From Streptomyces echinoruber (GTDB lineage Bacteria > Actinomycetota > Actinomycetes > Streptomycetales > Streptomycetaceae), in assembly GCF_014651135.1 (NCBI RefSeq), contig NZ_BMWH01000008.1:62001-126000 (forward strand): a stretch of DNA of 64,000 bases, read 5' to 3'. The stretch's first letter is position 1; each line of letters begins with the position of its first letter. The notes beneath the pieces were generated by a model that was not told the origin of the DNA, made no database searches, and saw only the letters and a program-made list of their open reading frames with translations. Below, in pieces: positions 34,907 to 43,616 of the stretch. Both the position numbers and the translations under genes were made by a program.

Positions 34907-35293
34907 CGCGGTGGCGCTGCGAGCCGTGACGCCGTGACGCCGTGAGGCGGTGGCGCTGTGACGGGCCCGCCGGAGTCCGCTCCCCTTCCCCGCACCGACG
35001 GGGCGGACCCCGTCTCCCTCCGCGCCCCTCCGCACTCCTCCGCCCGCCCGGCCGGCGCCCTCCCCGGGCGGGCGGAGGCTCCAGCCCGCGGCCCGTCACC
35101 GGGAGCGGCGACGGCACCGGTGACGAGGGCGACGGCGGACGGCGGCGACGTCGGACGAGCAGCCGGAAGAACGGCGAAGACGACGACAACGGCAACGGCG
35201 AAGACGACGACAAAGGCGACGACAAAGGCGACGACAAAGGCGACGACAAAGGCGACGAAGAGCACGGAAGAACGAACGACGGAAGGAGTGAAC
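34907..35293. other. Gap between cellulase and LPMO genes
   Basis: About 390 bp without a supported gene. It starts with GTGACGCCGTGACG-type direct repeats (34906-34960) and ends with four 12-bp repeats. No TGGGAGCGCTCCCA copy is present, so the LPMO gene has either its own unrelated promoter or relies on read-through from the cellulase. Confidence 0.6.
35209..35256. repeat. 12-bp tandem repeat, four exact copies
   Basis: GACAAAGGCGAC repeated four times without change, within a purine-rich stretch of ACGACGACAACGGC-like sequence, ending about 37 bp before the LPMO start. A multiple of three, so length change would not shift any frame read across it. Confidence 0.9.
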
Positions 35294-36379
35294 GTGGCTC
35301 GACGCAGCAGACTCCTCTCGGTGGCGGCGGCTTTCGCCACCCTGCTCGCGGCGCTCGGCCTGGCCCTTCTCGGCCAGGGCCGCGCCCAGGCGCACGGGGT
35401 GGCGATGCTCCCCGGATCGCGCACCTACCTGTGCTACCTGGACGCCCGCACCGCCACCGGCAGCCTCGACCCGACCAACCCGGCGTGCAAGGACGCGCTG
35501 GCCAAGAGCGGGGCGACGGCGCTGTACAACTGGTTCGCGGTGCTCGACTCCAACGCGGGCGGCCGCGGGGCCGGTTATGTGCCGGACGGCACCCTGTGCA
35601 GCGCCGGCAACCGGTCGCCGTACGACTTCGCCGCGTACAACGCCGCCCGCGCCGACTGGCCGAGGACCCACCTGACCTCGGGCGGCACGATCCAGGTGCA
35701 GTACAGCAACTGGGCCGCGCACCCGGGCGACTTCCGCGTCTACCTCACCAAGCCCGGCTGGTCGCCCACCTCGCAACTGCGCTGGGCGGACCTGGACCTG
35801 ATCCAGACGGTCACCAACCCGCCCCAGCAGGGCTCGCCGGGCACGGACGGCGGCCACTACTACTGGGACCTGAAGCTGCCCTCCGGGCGTTCCGGTGACG
35901 CGCTGGTCTTCATCCAGTGGGTGCGCTCCGACAGCCAGGAGAACTTCTTCTCCTGCTCGGACGTCGTCTTCGACGGCGGCCACGGCGAGGTGACCGGCAT
36001 CCGTGGCTCGGCCACCCCGACGCCGACCCCCACGCCCACCCCGACCCCCACGCCCACGCCCACGCCGGCGGATTCGTGCATGGCCTCGTACAGCGTGACC
36101 AGCTCCTGGGGTGGCGGCTTCCAGGGCTCCGTCGAGGTGATGAACCACGGCACCGCGCCGCTGAGCGGCTGGTCGGTGTCCTGGAAGCCCGGCGACGGCA
36201 CGAAGATCGGCAGCGTGTGGAACGGCACCCTGTCCACGGCCGCGGACGGCACGGTGACGGTCAAGAACGTCGACTACAACCGGGTCGTGCCCGCCGGCGG
36301 CAGTGTCACGTTCGGCTTCACGGCGACCTCGACGGGCAACAACCTGCCCGTCGGTTCCATCGCTTGCGTGACGTCGTAG
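35294..36379 (+). CDS. Lytic polysaccharide monooxygenase (AA10) plus CBM2
   Basis: A 361-residue secreted copper enzyme that oxidatively cleaves cellulose. GTG start with GGAAGGAG five bases upstream. The signal peptide ends AQA, so the mature protein begins with His (HGVAMLPGSRTYLC), the first ligand of the copper histidine brace; the second is in NWAAHPGDF. After the AA10 domain (to about residue 238) a Thr-Pro repeat linker (TPTPTPTP) joins a CBM2 (SVTSSWGGGFQGSVEV, GTKIGSVWNG). It matches the C1-active cellulose LPMO type of Streptomyces. Works together with the upstream GH12 enzyme. Confidence 0.96.
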   Translation: MARRSRLLSVAAAFATLLAALGLALLGQGRAQAHGVAMLPGSRTYLCYLDARTATGSLDPTNPACKDALAKSGATALYNWFAVLDSNAGGRGAGYVPDGTLCSAGNRSPYDFAAYNAARADWPRTHLTSGGTIQVQYSNWAAHPGDFRVYLTKPGWSPTSQLRWADLDLIQTVTNPPQQGSPGTDGGHYYWDLKLPSGRSGDALVFIQWVRSDSQENFFSCSDVVFDGGHGEVTGIRGSATPTPTPTPTPTPTPTPTPADSCMASYSVTSSWGGGFQGSVEVMNHGTAPLSGWSVSWKPGDGTKIGSVWNGTLSTAADGTVTVKNVDYNRVVPAGGSVTFGFTATSTGNNLPVGSIACVTS

Positions 36380-36384
36380 CACAG

Positions 36385-36429
36385 GGGCGCGTGGGCCGCG
36401 GCGCGTGAACGCACCGGCCCACGGCGCCC
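36385..36429 (+). terminator. Long hairpin after the LPMO gene
   Basis: GGGCGCGTGGGCCG pairs with CGGCCCACGGCGCCC with one bulged base, 14 paired bases in all, loop 16. It starts six bases after the LPMO stop. Confidence 0.75.
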
Positions 36430-36996
36430 GTGGACGTGCCGGCGCGACGGCCGCTCGGGGGCACCCGTCGCGCCGGCACTCGTACCGCCCGCCGAGCTCG
36501 GCGGGCCGCCCGCGCCCTCCGCATGAGCAGCAGGTCGGTCGAGCGGGTCGAGCGTGGGACGCCGCCGTCCAGCGGAACGGAGCCCGCGCCACCGCCTTCG
36601 CCGCCGAGTGCGACACGACCGTCGTCACACACGCCTCCGTGACCTCAGGCTTCCTCGGCGTCCTGCCGGACCGGGATCACGCACCGCCCGGCTTCACTCT
36701 CAACGGGGCGTCGAGCGCGACGAGTTGGCCTCCCCATGGTTTCCGCGCCGGTACCCACCGCCCCTTTGCCTCTCTGCGGGGCACCACCGCCGCCGCGTTA
36801 CAGGCTTCGGCGACGGAAATCAGAGTTCTCGCCAAATCCACTTCTCGGTCCGAATTTCGCATATGCGCGGTTCACCGCCGCGACGGTGGCCTGACCTCAT
36901 GGTCGTCCTGAGCTACGGGAAGCGGAGCGAGGGGCTCGGCGCCGCCCGGGCGGCGGAGCGGGCCGCAGGTGTGGCACGGTCCCGCGATCCACCTGG

Positions 36997-37042
36997 CCGT
37001 TAACGGGTTACTGGTCCGTATCCGTGATATGGCGTGATTCAC
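36997..37042. promoter_or_regulatory. Candidate regulatory sites upstream of the Crp/Fnr gene
   Basis: A perfect 10-bp palindrome CCGTTAACGG (36997-37006) and the compact inverted motif GTGA-T-TCAC (37034-37042) lie 70-115 bp before the regulator start. The GTGA/TCAC half-sites recall Crp-family boxes, though the spacing is not standard. Autoregulation is possible but unproven. Confidence 0.35.
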
Positions 37043-37112
37043 TCGTTGAAAAACGGCGTTCTGTCACCATCATCGCCATCGAAAAACGGCCATCCGAACG
37101 GCGGCGGGGGGC

Positions 37113-37841
37113 ATGGCCATGGGGCTGCTCGGCAATGAGCTGGCGTTCGCGGACGCTCTGACGGCCCAAGAGCGCGAGAGTGTGATGGAACTCGGCACCC
37201 GGAAGCGGTATCCGGCAGATGCCCATCTCATGACAGAAGGTGACCGGTCGAGTCACGTCGTGATCATACTTCGGGGGTGGGTGACCGTTTCCGTGGCGAT
37301 GGACCGGGGGGCCACCCGGTTGATACTCGGGCTGCGTGGCCCCGGTGAACTGCTGGGCGAGATGGCCGCACTGGACCGGCATCCGCGCAGCGCCACCGTC
37401 CGCGCGCTGGGCCCGACAGAGGCCCAGGTCATCTCCGGGGACGCGTTCCGCCGCTATCTCGCCCTGCACCCCCGGGTCAGCGGTCTGGTGATACGCCAGC
37501 TCGCCTTCCGCCTCCGCAGCGCCGACCAGGAACGGTCCGCGCTCGCCTCGCTCACCGTGCTGCAGCGCCTCGCCAGCCGCCTGATCGAATTCTCCGAGGT
37601 CGAACCCTCCGGGCCCTACACACCGTCCGCGGGCCATCCACCCCCGGGCCTCCCGTCCGCCGGGCCGGTCGTGCGGCTGGCCCAGGACGAGCTCGCCGCC
37701 ACGATCGGAGCCACCCGGGAGGCCGTCGCCAAGGCCCTGCGCCTGCTGCGCGGACAGAACATCGTGCGCACCGGCAACCGGTCGGTGCAGATCGTCGATT
37801 CGGACCTGCTCGCGCTCCTCGCGGCCGGCCATCACGAATAG
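37113..37841 (+). CDS. Crp/Fnr-family cyclic-nucleotide-type regulator
   Basis: A 242-residue regulator. The N-terminal cNMP-binding beta barrel (about 20-130) contains GELLGEMAALDRHPRSATVRA, with the Glu and Arg-Ser of the phosphate-binding cassette that hold the cyclic nucleotide in Crp. A dimer helix and the Crp-type winged helix follow (VRLAQDELAATIGATREAVAKALRLL, about 187-212). No Fnr-type Cys cluster is present. It lies 110 bp before an operon that starts with a class III cyclase-like gene, so ligand and target may both be there. ATG 37119 is an alternative start. Confidence 0.92.
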   Translation: MAMGLLGNELAFADALTAQERESVMELGTRKRYPADAHLMTEGDRSSHVVIILRGWVTVSVAMDRGATRLILGLRGPGELLGEMAALDRHPRSATVRALGPTEAQVISGDAFRRYLALHPRVSGLVIRQLAFRLRSADQERSALASLTVLQRLASRLIEFSEVEPSGPYTPSAGHPPPGLPSAGPVVRLAQDELAATIGATREAVAKALRLLRGQNIVRTGNRSVQIVDSDLLALLAAGHHE

Positions 37842-37951
37842 AACCTCTTCCCCGCCGTGTGTAAACGGCTACAGACGGCCCGCGTCCCGGGCCCGACGCT
37901 GAACGGGACGACCACCTCTTCGGGAAGCGACAACGCAGCAGGGGGGCATGG

Positions 37952-38905
37952 GTGAACCACGGCGCACCGGAACTCGCCGAAGCACACTACGAGTCGGTGA
38001 TCAGCGTCGATGCCAGACGCTCCGGCGAGTACGACGACATCGACAAGACGCACCTGCGCGCCCGCATCTACCGGGTGCTGCAGACGGCGTTCGAGCACGC
38101 TGCCGTGCCGGGCGACGCCCTGCACATGGAGGACCGCGGGGACGGCGTGCTGGTGTCGGTGGCGGGCCGGGTCTCGGTGAGCCGGCTGCTCGGCCTGTGG
38201 CTGGTCGAGGTGCACGAGAAGCTGCGGGACGAGAACCGCGGCCTGCGCCGGCCTCTGGGGTTGCGGATCGGCATGCACGTCGGTCCGGTCCGGCACGACG
38301 AGCGGGGCATCAGCGGGCGCGCGGTCGACCTCGCCTGCCGGCTGGCCGACTCCGCCGTCGCCCGGCGGCTGCTCGACGCCGAGGACGCCGACCTGGTGCT
38401 GATGACCTCCCAGTCGCTGTACGAGGACGTGGTCAGCAGCGGCGGAAAGTTCATCGATCCCGCCCGATACTCTCCGGTCCGGCTGCGTCTGAAGGAGGGC
38501 GAGGTCACCGCCTGGTGCCACCTTCCCGGGCGGCCCGCCCCCACGATCCGGACCGAGGCGGCGCCCGACGCCGAAGCCCCCACGCCCGACGCCGAAGCCC
38601 CCACGCCTGCCGCCGAAGCCCCCGCGCCTGCCGCCGAAGCCCCCGCGCCCGAGACCGGGACTCCCGCGCCCGGCGAGGTGGGCGGCGCGCCCGACGCCAC
38701 GGACTCCGCGCCCGCCGCCGGACGCCGTCCGTCGGATGCCGGTCCGCCCGCGGCCGGCGCGCCTACCGGGCCGGCCGGCAGCAGCACGCACATCAACGTC
38801 GGCCGCGACTTCTACGAGCACCGGGACAACGTCTACCACCAGCCCGTGCACATCGGCCCTGTCGTCAACCGGGACGGCGGGCAGCGGAAGGGGCGGGCCG
38901 AGTGA
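37952..38905 (+). CDS. Class III nucleotide cyclase-like protein
   Basis: A 317-residue protein with a cyclase homology domain at about 8-185. Both metal-binding Asp are present (VISVDARRSG; EDRGDGVLVSV). The product-stabilising region reads GRAVDLACRLADS: the Arg is kept but the usual Asn (VN.A.RL) is Asp, which may lower or change activity. A disordered linker with PDAEAPTPAAEAP repeats (about 203-235) leads to a C-terminal HINVGRDFYEHRDNVYHQPV segment. GTG start behind AGGGGGG. First gene of the operon; its stop overlaps the next start. Possible roles: making a cyclic nucleotide for the PycTM-like protein three genes on, or binding only. Confidence 0.82.
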   Translation: MNHGAPELAEAHYESVISVDARRSGEYDDIDKTHLRARIYRVLQTAFEHAAVPGDALHMEDRGDGVLVSVAGRVSVSRLLGLWLVEVHEKLRDENRGLRRPLGLRIGMHVGPVRHDERGISGRAVDLACRLADSAVARRLLDAEDADLVLMTSQSLYEDVVSSGGKFIDPARYSPVRLRLKEGEVTAWCHLPGRPAPTIRTEAAPDAEAPTPDAEAPTPAAEAPAPAAEAPAPETGTPAPGEVGGAPDATDSAPAAGRRPSDAGPPAAGAPTGPAGSSTHINVGRDFYEHRDNVYHQPVHIGPVVNRDGGQRKGRAE

Positions 38906-41586
38906 GTGACGACCAGCAGGCGGGTGGCACGGCCCAGCAGGCCCCCGGGAGGCCGGACACCGCCGGCTCCCGGACCGAGGAGACGCGGGACCGGGACGAG
39001 CGGCCCGGCGACGGCGACCACAAGGCCGGTGCCAAGGCGGACCGCAAGGCCGGTGCCAAGGCGGACCGCAAGGCCGATGCCAAGGCGGACGGCAAGGCCG
39101 GCGGCGACGACGCGGCCACCGGGGACGAGACCACCGAACAGGAGAAGGACCAGGAGAAGGAACGGCAGCGGGAACGAGAGCGTGCCGCCGGGCGGTTCAA
39201 GGAGCACACCCGCGACCCGCTCGCCGGGGAGGACGGTGAGGACGGGCCCACCGACCTCGCCTCCGCCGCCCGCACGCGCCGTGCCACCCGGCTGCTGTTC
39301 GACATCGGCCGGGACTACACCGGCTTCGACCGCTCCTACTTCCGCAGCGCCCACATCGGGGACACATTCAATCTGCGGCTGGACACCCGCACCGCCGGTG
39401 CCGGGTTGCGTGGCGGACCCGTACCGGACGAGGAACTGCGCAGGCTCCGCCGGATCCATGTGGAACCGGAGGGTTACGTCCTGTTGCGCAACGCGCTCCG
39501 CGCCCAGCGGCTGCTGGTGCTCGGCGCCGCTCCGGGCACCGGACGCGCGAGCACGGCGCTGTCGCTGCTGGACGAGGTCACGACGCCGGGGGCGGACGGC
39601 GCGAACCCGGGTCCCCCCTCCGGCTCCCGGATCCGCCGGGTCGACCCGGCGGACGGGGTACGGCAGCTGGCGACCTCCCTGGACGAGCCGCGGGGCGGCG
39701 AGGACGAGGAGGGCGAGCGGCCGCGGCGCGCCACCGGGTATCTGCTGGAGCTGTCCTTCACCAGGCCGGGCGTCCAGCCCCCCGACGAGATGGACCTCGA
39801 CGAGCTCGCCGCCGCCCTGGAGCGCTGCGAGGCCTACGCGGTGATCGTCGTCACGGTCGGATCCGCGACCAACTCCCTGCTCGCCGGCCGTTACGGCATG
39901 CTCTGCCCGCCCGCGCCCACCCGGGAACTGGTCCACACCCGGCTGCGTGAACTGCTGGAGCGGCACGCCGCCACGGCACCGGACGCGACCGCTTCGGCCG
40001 ACGAGCTGTTCCGGCGCGCCGTCGAGCTGATGGGCCGGGCGGAGGTCAAGGACGCCATCGGGCTGAAGCACCTGCGCCCCGCCGAGGCCGAGCTGCTCGC
40101 CTCGCTGCTGGCCGGGCACGTGCGGGGCGACCTGCCCTACGAGGAACTGCTGTCCGGGTGCCGGAGCCTCGCCGCGCGCCAGGCGCAGGAGTGGTTCGCC
40201 GGAGTGGACCGGGCGCTCACCGTGCCCCCGGCCCAGCCGGACGGCACCACGGGGCGGCCGGGCACGGCGACCCTGTTCCATCCCGTGGCGTTCCGGATCG
40301 CCCTCGCCGTGCTGGGCGGAGCCTCATACAGCGCGGTGGCCGCCGCCGCCCACCTGCTCACCTGGGAGCTGTCCGTCCAGAGCGACCCGGACCACACCCC
40401 CGCCCGTCCGCTGTTCTGCGACGACCCGGAGGCCGACCTGGCGCTCTCCCGCGCCGAACTGGCCGACGGCACCGTCGAGGTGGCCGGAGCCGAGGTGCCG
40501 GCCCGGCTCATCTGGTACCAGGGGTCCGCGCTGCCGACGGCGGTGCTCACCGAACTGTGGGACCGTCACTTCCCGGTCCGGGCACCCGTGGTGCGCTGGC
40601 TGCGGCAGTTGGCGGACGACCCGCGCACCCAGGTGTGGATGCGCGCCGCGGTGGCCGCCGGAGAGCTGTGCGTACGGGACTTCGACCACGGCTACGCCGA
40701 GCTGGTCCGGCCGCTCGCCGAAGCGACGACACCCCGCCGGAGGATCTTCGCGGCCACCACGCTGGACCAGGCTGCCGGGCACGACTCGCACCGCCGCGCG
40801 GTGCACCGGCTGGTGGACGACTGGAGCCGGAACGGCACCAAGACGCTGCGCTGGACCGCGGCGATGACGCTCGGCTACGGCAACGCCGCGCCCAGCACCG
40901 ACGACGCCCTGGACGCCCTGGCACGGATCGGGGTGCACGACGACGGGGACCAGACCGCGGTCGCCTCTTTCAACGTCGTCCGGCTGCTGGCGCTGCCGGA
41001 CGCGGAACGGGTGCTGGAGCGGATGTCCGAGTGGACCCACCACAAGCGCGAGGCTTACCAGGACCTCGGGCTGGTGACCACCGTGCGGCTCTCGCTGACC
41101 ACGGTGGACGAGGTGCTCACGGACCACCCGGCATCGCCCCTGGGGGAACGCGGGGACTGGCCGCTGCCGCTCGCCCTCGCCGACACCCGGCCCGAACTCG
41201 TCCGTCCGATGGCCGACTTGATGTGGACCACGTTGAACACCGCACGTGCGAGGGAAGTGGCGACGGACGCGCTGGAGCGGCTGCTGCGGTCCGCGGTGCG
41301 CGAGGACGGCACCGAGTGGACCCGGCCGGGGCTCGCCGTCCTGCTGCCCGCGCTGGTGACCGAGGAACACGACCGGTGGCGCCTGGACTGGTTGCTGCGC
41401 CGCATGATGCACGACCCCGACAACCCCCTTCCCGACCCCCAGGCCCGCGACCTGTGGTGGCTGGCCGTCACACCACCGGACCGGCAACGCCCTGACGGAC
41501 CGCACCGGGACGACATGCGCCGGAACGGGCCGCGCCCGCAAAGGACGCGCCGGGAGAGGAACCGCGAGGAGGACAGGCATGGCTGA
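38902..41586 (+). CDS. P-loop NTPase-like protein with helical-repeat C-terminus
   Basis: An 894-residue protein. Residues 1-110 are disordered and charged, with KAGAKADRK-type repeats and an EQEKDQEKERQRERER helix. A NTPase-like domain begins near 200 with LVLGAAPGTGRAST, a Walker A-like loop in which the usual Lys-Ser/Thr is Arg-Ala, and YLLELSF ... AYAVIVVTV as possible Walker B strands. From about 430 to 880 come helical (HEAT-like) repeats such as VQVWMRAAVAAGELC-type units. It overlaps both neighbours by stop/start. It looks like a sensor or scaffold ATPase with a crippled P-loop. Function is not recognised. Confidence 0.75.
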   Translation: MSDDQQAGGTAQQAPGRPDTAGSRTEETRDRDERPGDGDHKAGAKADRKAGAKADRKADAKADGKAGGDDAATGDETTEQEKDQEKERQRERERAAGRFKEHTRDPLAGEDGEDGPTDLASAARTRRATRLLFDIGRDYTGFDRSYFRSAHIGDTFNLRLDTRTAGAGLRGGPVPDEELRRLRRIHVEPEGYVLLRNALRAQRLLVLGAAPGTGRASTALSLLDEVTTPGADGANPGPPSGSRIRRVDPADGVRQLATSLDEPRGGEDEEGERPRRATGYLLELSFTRPGVQPPDEMDLDELAAALERCEAYAVIVVTVGSATNSLLAGRYGMLCPPAPTRELVHTRLRELLERHAATAPDATASADELFRRAVELMGRAEVKDAIGLKHLRPAEAELLASLLAGHVRGDLPYEELLSGCRSLAARQAQEWFAGVDRALTVPPAQPDGTTGRPGTATLFHPVAFRIALAVLGGASYSAVAAAAHLLTWELSVQSDPDHTPARPLFCDDPEADLALSRAELADGTVEVAGAEVPARLIWYQGSALPTAVLTELWDRHFPVRAPVVRWLRQLADDPRTQVWMRAAVAAGELCVRDFDHGYAELVRPLAEATTPRRRIFAATTLDQAAGHDSHRRAVHRLVDDWSRNGTKTLRWTAAMTLGYGNAAPSTDDALDALARIGVHDDGDQTAVASFNVVRLLALPDAERVLERMSEWTHHKREAYQDLGLVTTVRLSLTTVDEVLTDHPASPLGERGDWPLPLALADTRPELVRPMADLMWTTLNTARAREVATDALERLLRSAVREDGTEWTRPGLAVLLPALVTEEHDRWRLDWLLRRMMHDPDNPLPDPQARDLWWLAVTPPDRQRPDGPHRDDMRRNGPRPQRTRRERNREEDRHG

Positions 41587-43000
41587 GAACCAGGAACAGG
41601 ACGAGGCGGCGGGCTCGGGCGCGATGCCCGCCGGGCCGTTCCTGCGGGACTACCCGCCCACCGGCGGGCTCCCCTCGCCGAGCCCCCGGCGGGCCCTGGT
41701 CGTGTTCTACCGCAACGGCGGCCACAGCGTGATCACCGTCTCCGGCACGCGGCACGTCGGCAAGCGGGGGCTGTCACGACCGTACTCGGTCTGCGAGATC
41801 GCCCAGGGAACCCATGTGTCGGCACTCCGGCTGGAGTTGCCGGCCGCCGGCGGCACCAGCTTCTTCAAGGCCGAGGTGGACATCGAGTGGGAGGTGACCG
41901 ACCCCCGCCTGGCCGCCGTCCAGGTCGTGACCGACGTCGCGGCACGGCTCACCTCCCCGGTGCTGGAACGGCTGCGCGAGGTCACACTGACCTACCCGGT
42001 CACCGACGCCGAACGGGCCAATCGCGCCATCACCCGGGAGTGCGCCGGCGGCCGGTGGAACGACCTCGGTGCCGAACTCGGCCTGCGGGTGCGGTTGTAC
42101 GTCCGCCTGGGGGTGGACGACGAAGCCATCGGTTATGCGAAGAGGGAACGCGAGGTGCGGGCCGATGCCGAGATCACCCGGGTGCGGCAGGAGGAGTTCC
42201 GGCGCATGCTGCTCGGCGGGGAACTGGAACAGCTCAGCTTCATGCTGGCCGCCGACCCCGAGGGCGCCAAGGATTTCCTGGAGAAGATCCGCCAGGAGGG
42301 CAGGGAGGACGAGAAGGAGCGGGTCGACCGGCTCTACGACATGGCGCTGCGTGGCGAACTCCACTCCGTCGACGTCGAGACCCAGCTCCTGAACCTCCTC
42401 AACCAGGACCGCCGCCGGCCCCTCCAGGGCCCCATCGGCACCATGCCCCCTCACCGTCACCAGGAACCCCGGCAGTTGGAGCCGTCCGCCGAGGGGCCGT
42501 TCACCCCGGCCTGGGTGTCGGACGAGCCGCCCCGGCGGGAACCGTACCGAAGGGACTTCGGCCCGGCGGAGCGGCGGCGCCCCGCCGGCGCCGGCGCTCC
42601 CGGCTCCCGCCCGCACCACGGATCCCACCGCCCCGACCCCTACCCGGCGGACGACCCGGACCGGGACGCCCCGCCGGCACGCGGCAGAACGTACCGGCCG
42701 GACGGCTACCCGGTGGACGATCCCGACGCCGGCGAACAGCCGCCGCGCCACGCCCGGCCGTACCGGACGGAGCCCCACCGCTCCGACCCCTACCCGGCGG
42801 ACGACCCGGACTGGAACGACCCGGACTGGAACGACCCGGACCGGGACGGCCCGGACCGGGACGACCCGGACTGGGACGGCCCGTCGCGCGGGCCGGCGTA
42901 CCCGGCGGAGCCGTACCCGGCCGACGAGTCCGGTCTCGCGCCGCCGCGTGGGCGCAGGCGCCCGCGGGACGAGGGCTGGTCCTGGGCGGAGGAGGAGTGA
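41579..43000 (+). CDS. SPFH/Band 7-like protein with disordered tail
   Basis: A 473-residue protein. Residues about 35-215 fit an SPFH (stomatin/prohibitin) fold: SFFKAEVDIEWEVTDPRLAAVQ is the typical F.a.v...w.v.DP pattern, followed by a helix AKREREVRADAEITRVRQEE. No transmembrane segment or signal is present, unlike most SPFH proteins. The tail (about 300-473) is acidic and Pro-rich with DPYPADDPD and DPDWNDPDW repeats. It overlaps both neighbours. A scaffold for membrane or complex assembly in this operon is likely. Confidence 0.7.
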   Translation: MAENQEQDEAAGSGAMPAGPFLRDYPPTGGLPSPSPRRALVVFYRNGGHSVITVSGTRHVGKRGLSRPYSVCEIAQGTHVSALRLELPAAGGTSFFKAEVDIEWEVTDPRLAAVQVVTDVAARLTSPVLERLREVTLTYPVTDAERANRAITRECAGGRWNDLGAELGLRVRLYVRLGVDDEAIGYAKREREVRADAEITRVRQEEFRRMLLGGELEQLSFMLAADPEGAKDFLEKIRQEGREDEKERVDRLYDMALRGELHSVDVETQLLNLLNQDRRRPLQGPIGTMPPHRHQEPRQLEPSAEGPFTPAWVSDEPPRREPYRRDFGPAERRRPAGAGAPGSRPHHGSHRPDPYPADDPDRDAPPARGRTYRPDGYPVDDPDAGEQPPRHARPYRTEPHRSDPYPADDPDWNDPDWNDPDRDGPDRDDPDWDGPSRGPAYPAEPYPADESGLAPPRGRRRPRDEGWSWAEEE

Positions 43001-43551
43001 TGACCGCCGAGGACGAGGCCCGAAGGACCTCCTCCGACCCGGTCGGGCCCGTGCCGGACGGGGGTCGGCACCGCCACGACCGGGCGGGGGAGCACATCGC
43101 CGAGCGGCTGCTGGCCACGGTCCGCGAGGACCTCGGCCGGGCCGACTCGAAGGCCGCCGTGCTGCTGTCGGGGACGCTCGCCCTGCCCGCGTTCCTGATC
43201 GGGTGGCACGGCGCGCCGGCCCACTACGGGACCGCCGACGTGACCCTGCTCCTCGCCGGCCTGCTCTGGGCCGGCGCGGTGGCGGCGCTGATCGGTGCGC
43301 TGATGCCGCGCACCGGCACGCTCCGCGACCGGGACGGGGTGACGTACTTCGGCGACCTCGTGGCCTGCGACCTCGAGCGGCTCGCCGCCCGGGTCGCCCA
43401 GGCCGGGCGGGACCCCGCCGAGTGGCTGCTCGTCCAGGCCGTGGACGTCAGCGCCATCCTGTCCGCCAAATACCGGGCCATCCGCTGGGGCATGGGCGCC
43501 CTCGCCCTGTCGGCCGCCCTGGCACTGATCTGGGGCCTGACGCCGCGCTGA
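43000..43551 (+). CDS. PycTM-like (Pycsar effector) membrane protein
   Basis: A 183-residue protein. After a polar head it has RADSKAAVLLSGTLALPAFL, the D-x-K-A signature at the start of PycTM-type domains (formerly DUF5706), then two more helices (about 80-100 and 160-181) and the connecting YFGDLVACDLERLAARVAQ ... ILSAKYRAIRWGMGAL. In Pycsar defence, cCMP or cUMP made by a cyclase triggers such proteins to damage the membrane. The start overlaps the preceding stop. The cyclase-like gene three genes upstream is the evident candidate partner. Confidence 0.85.
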   Translation: MTAEDEARRTSSDPVGPVPDGGRHRHDRAGEHIAERLLATVREDLGRADSKAAVLLSGTLALPAFLIGWHGAPAHYGTADVTLLLAGLLWAGAVAALIGALMPRTGTLRDRDGVTYFGDLVACDLERLAARVAQAGRDPAEWLLVQAVDVSAILSAKYRAIRWGMGALALSAALALIWGLTPR

Positions 43552-43616
43552 CGCGTGGCCCGGCCCGCAACCCGAGCACGTCACGCACACACGAACCAGG
43601 AAACTAGGGGGCGGCC

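Larger units (their letters stand above)
36380..37112. other. Intergenic region before the Crp/Fnr gene
   Basis: About 730 bp. After a terminator hairpin the left part is GC-rich without a supported gene. From about 36,690 the base composition becomes AT-richer. The last 110 bp hold the Crp promoter, with palindrome CCGTTAACGG (36997-37006), GTGATTCAC (37034-37042) and two direct copies of GAAAAACGGC. This is the border between core-type sequence and the conflict-type operon. Confidence 0.55.

Noticed and set aside
36405..36911. Possible gene between the LPMO and Crp genes
   Set aside because: No ribosome binding site, no domain, and frames on both strands look alike; the first part overlaps the terminator hairpin.
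37948..41586. A 1212-residue frame starting at ATG 37948
   Set aside because: The first 318 residues are Arg/Ala/Gly-rich shadow of the cyclase-like gene. The true start is the GTG at 38902 overlapping its stop.
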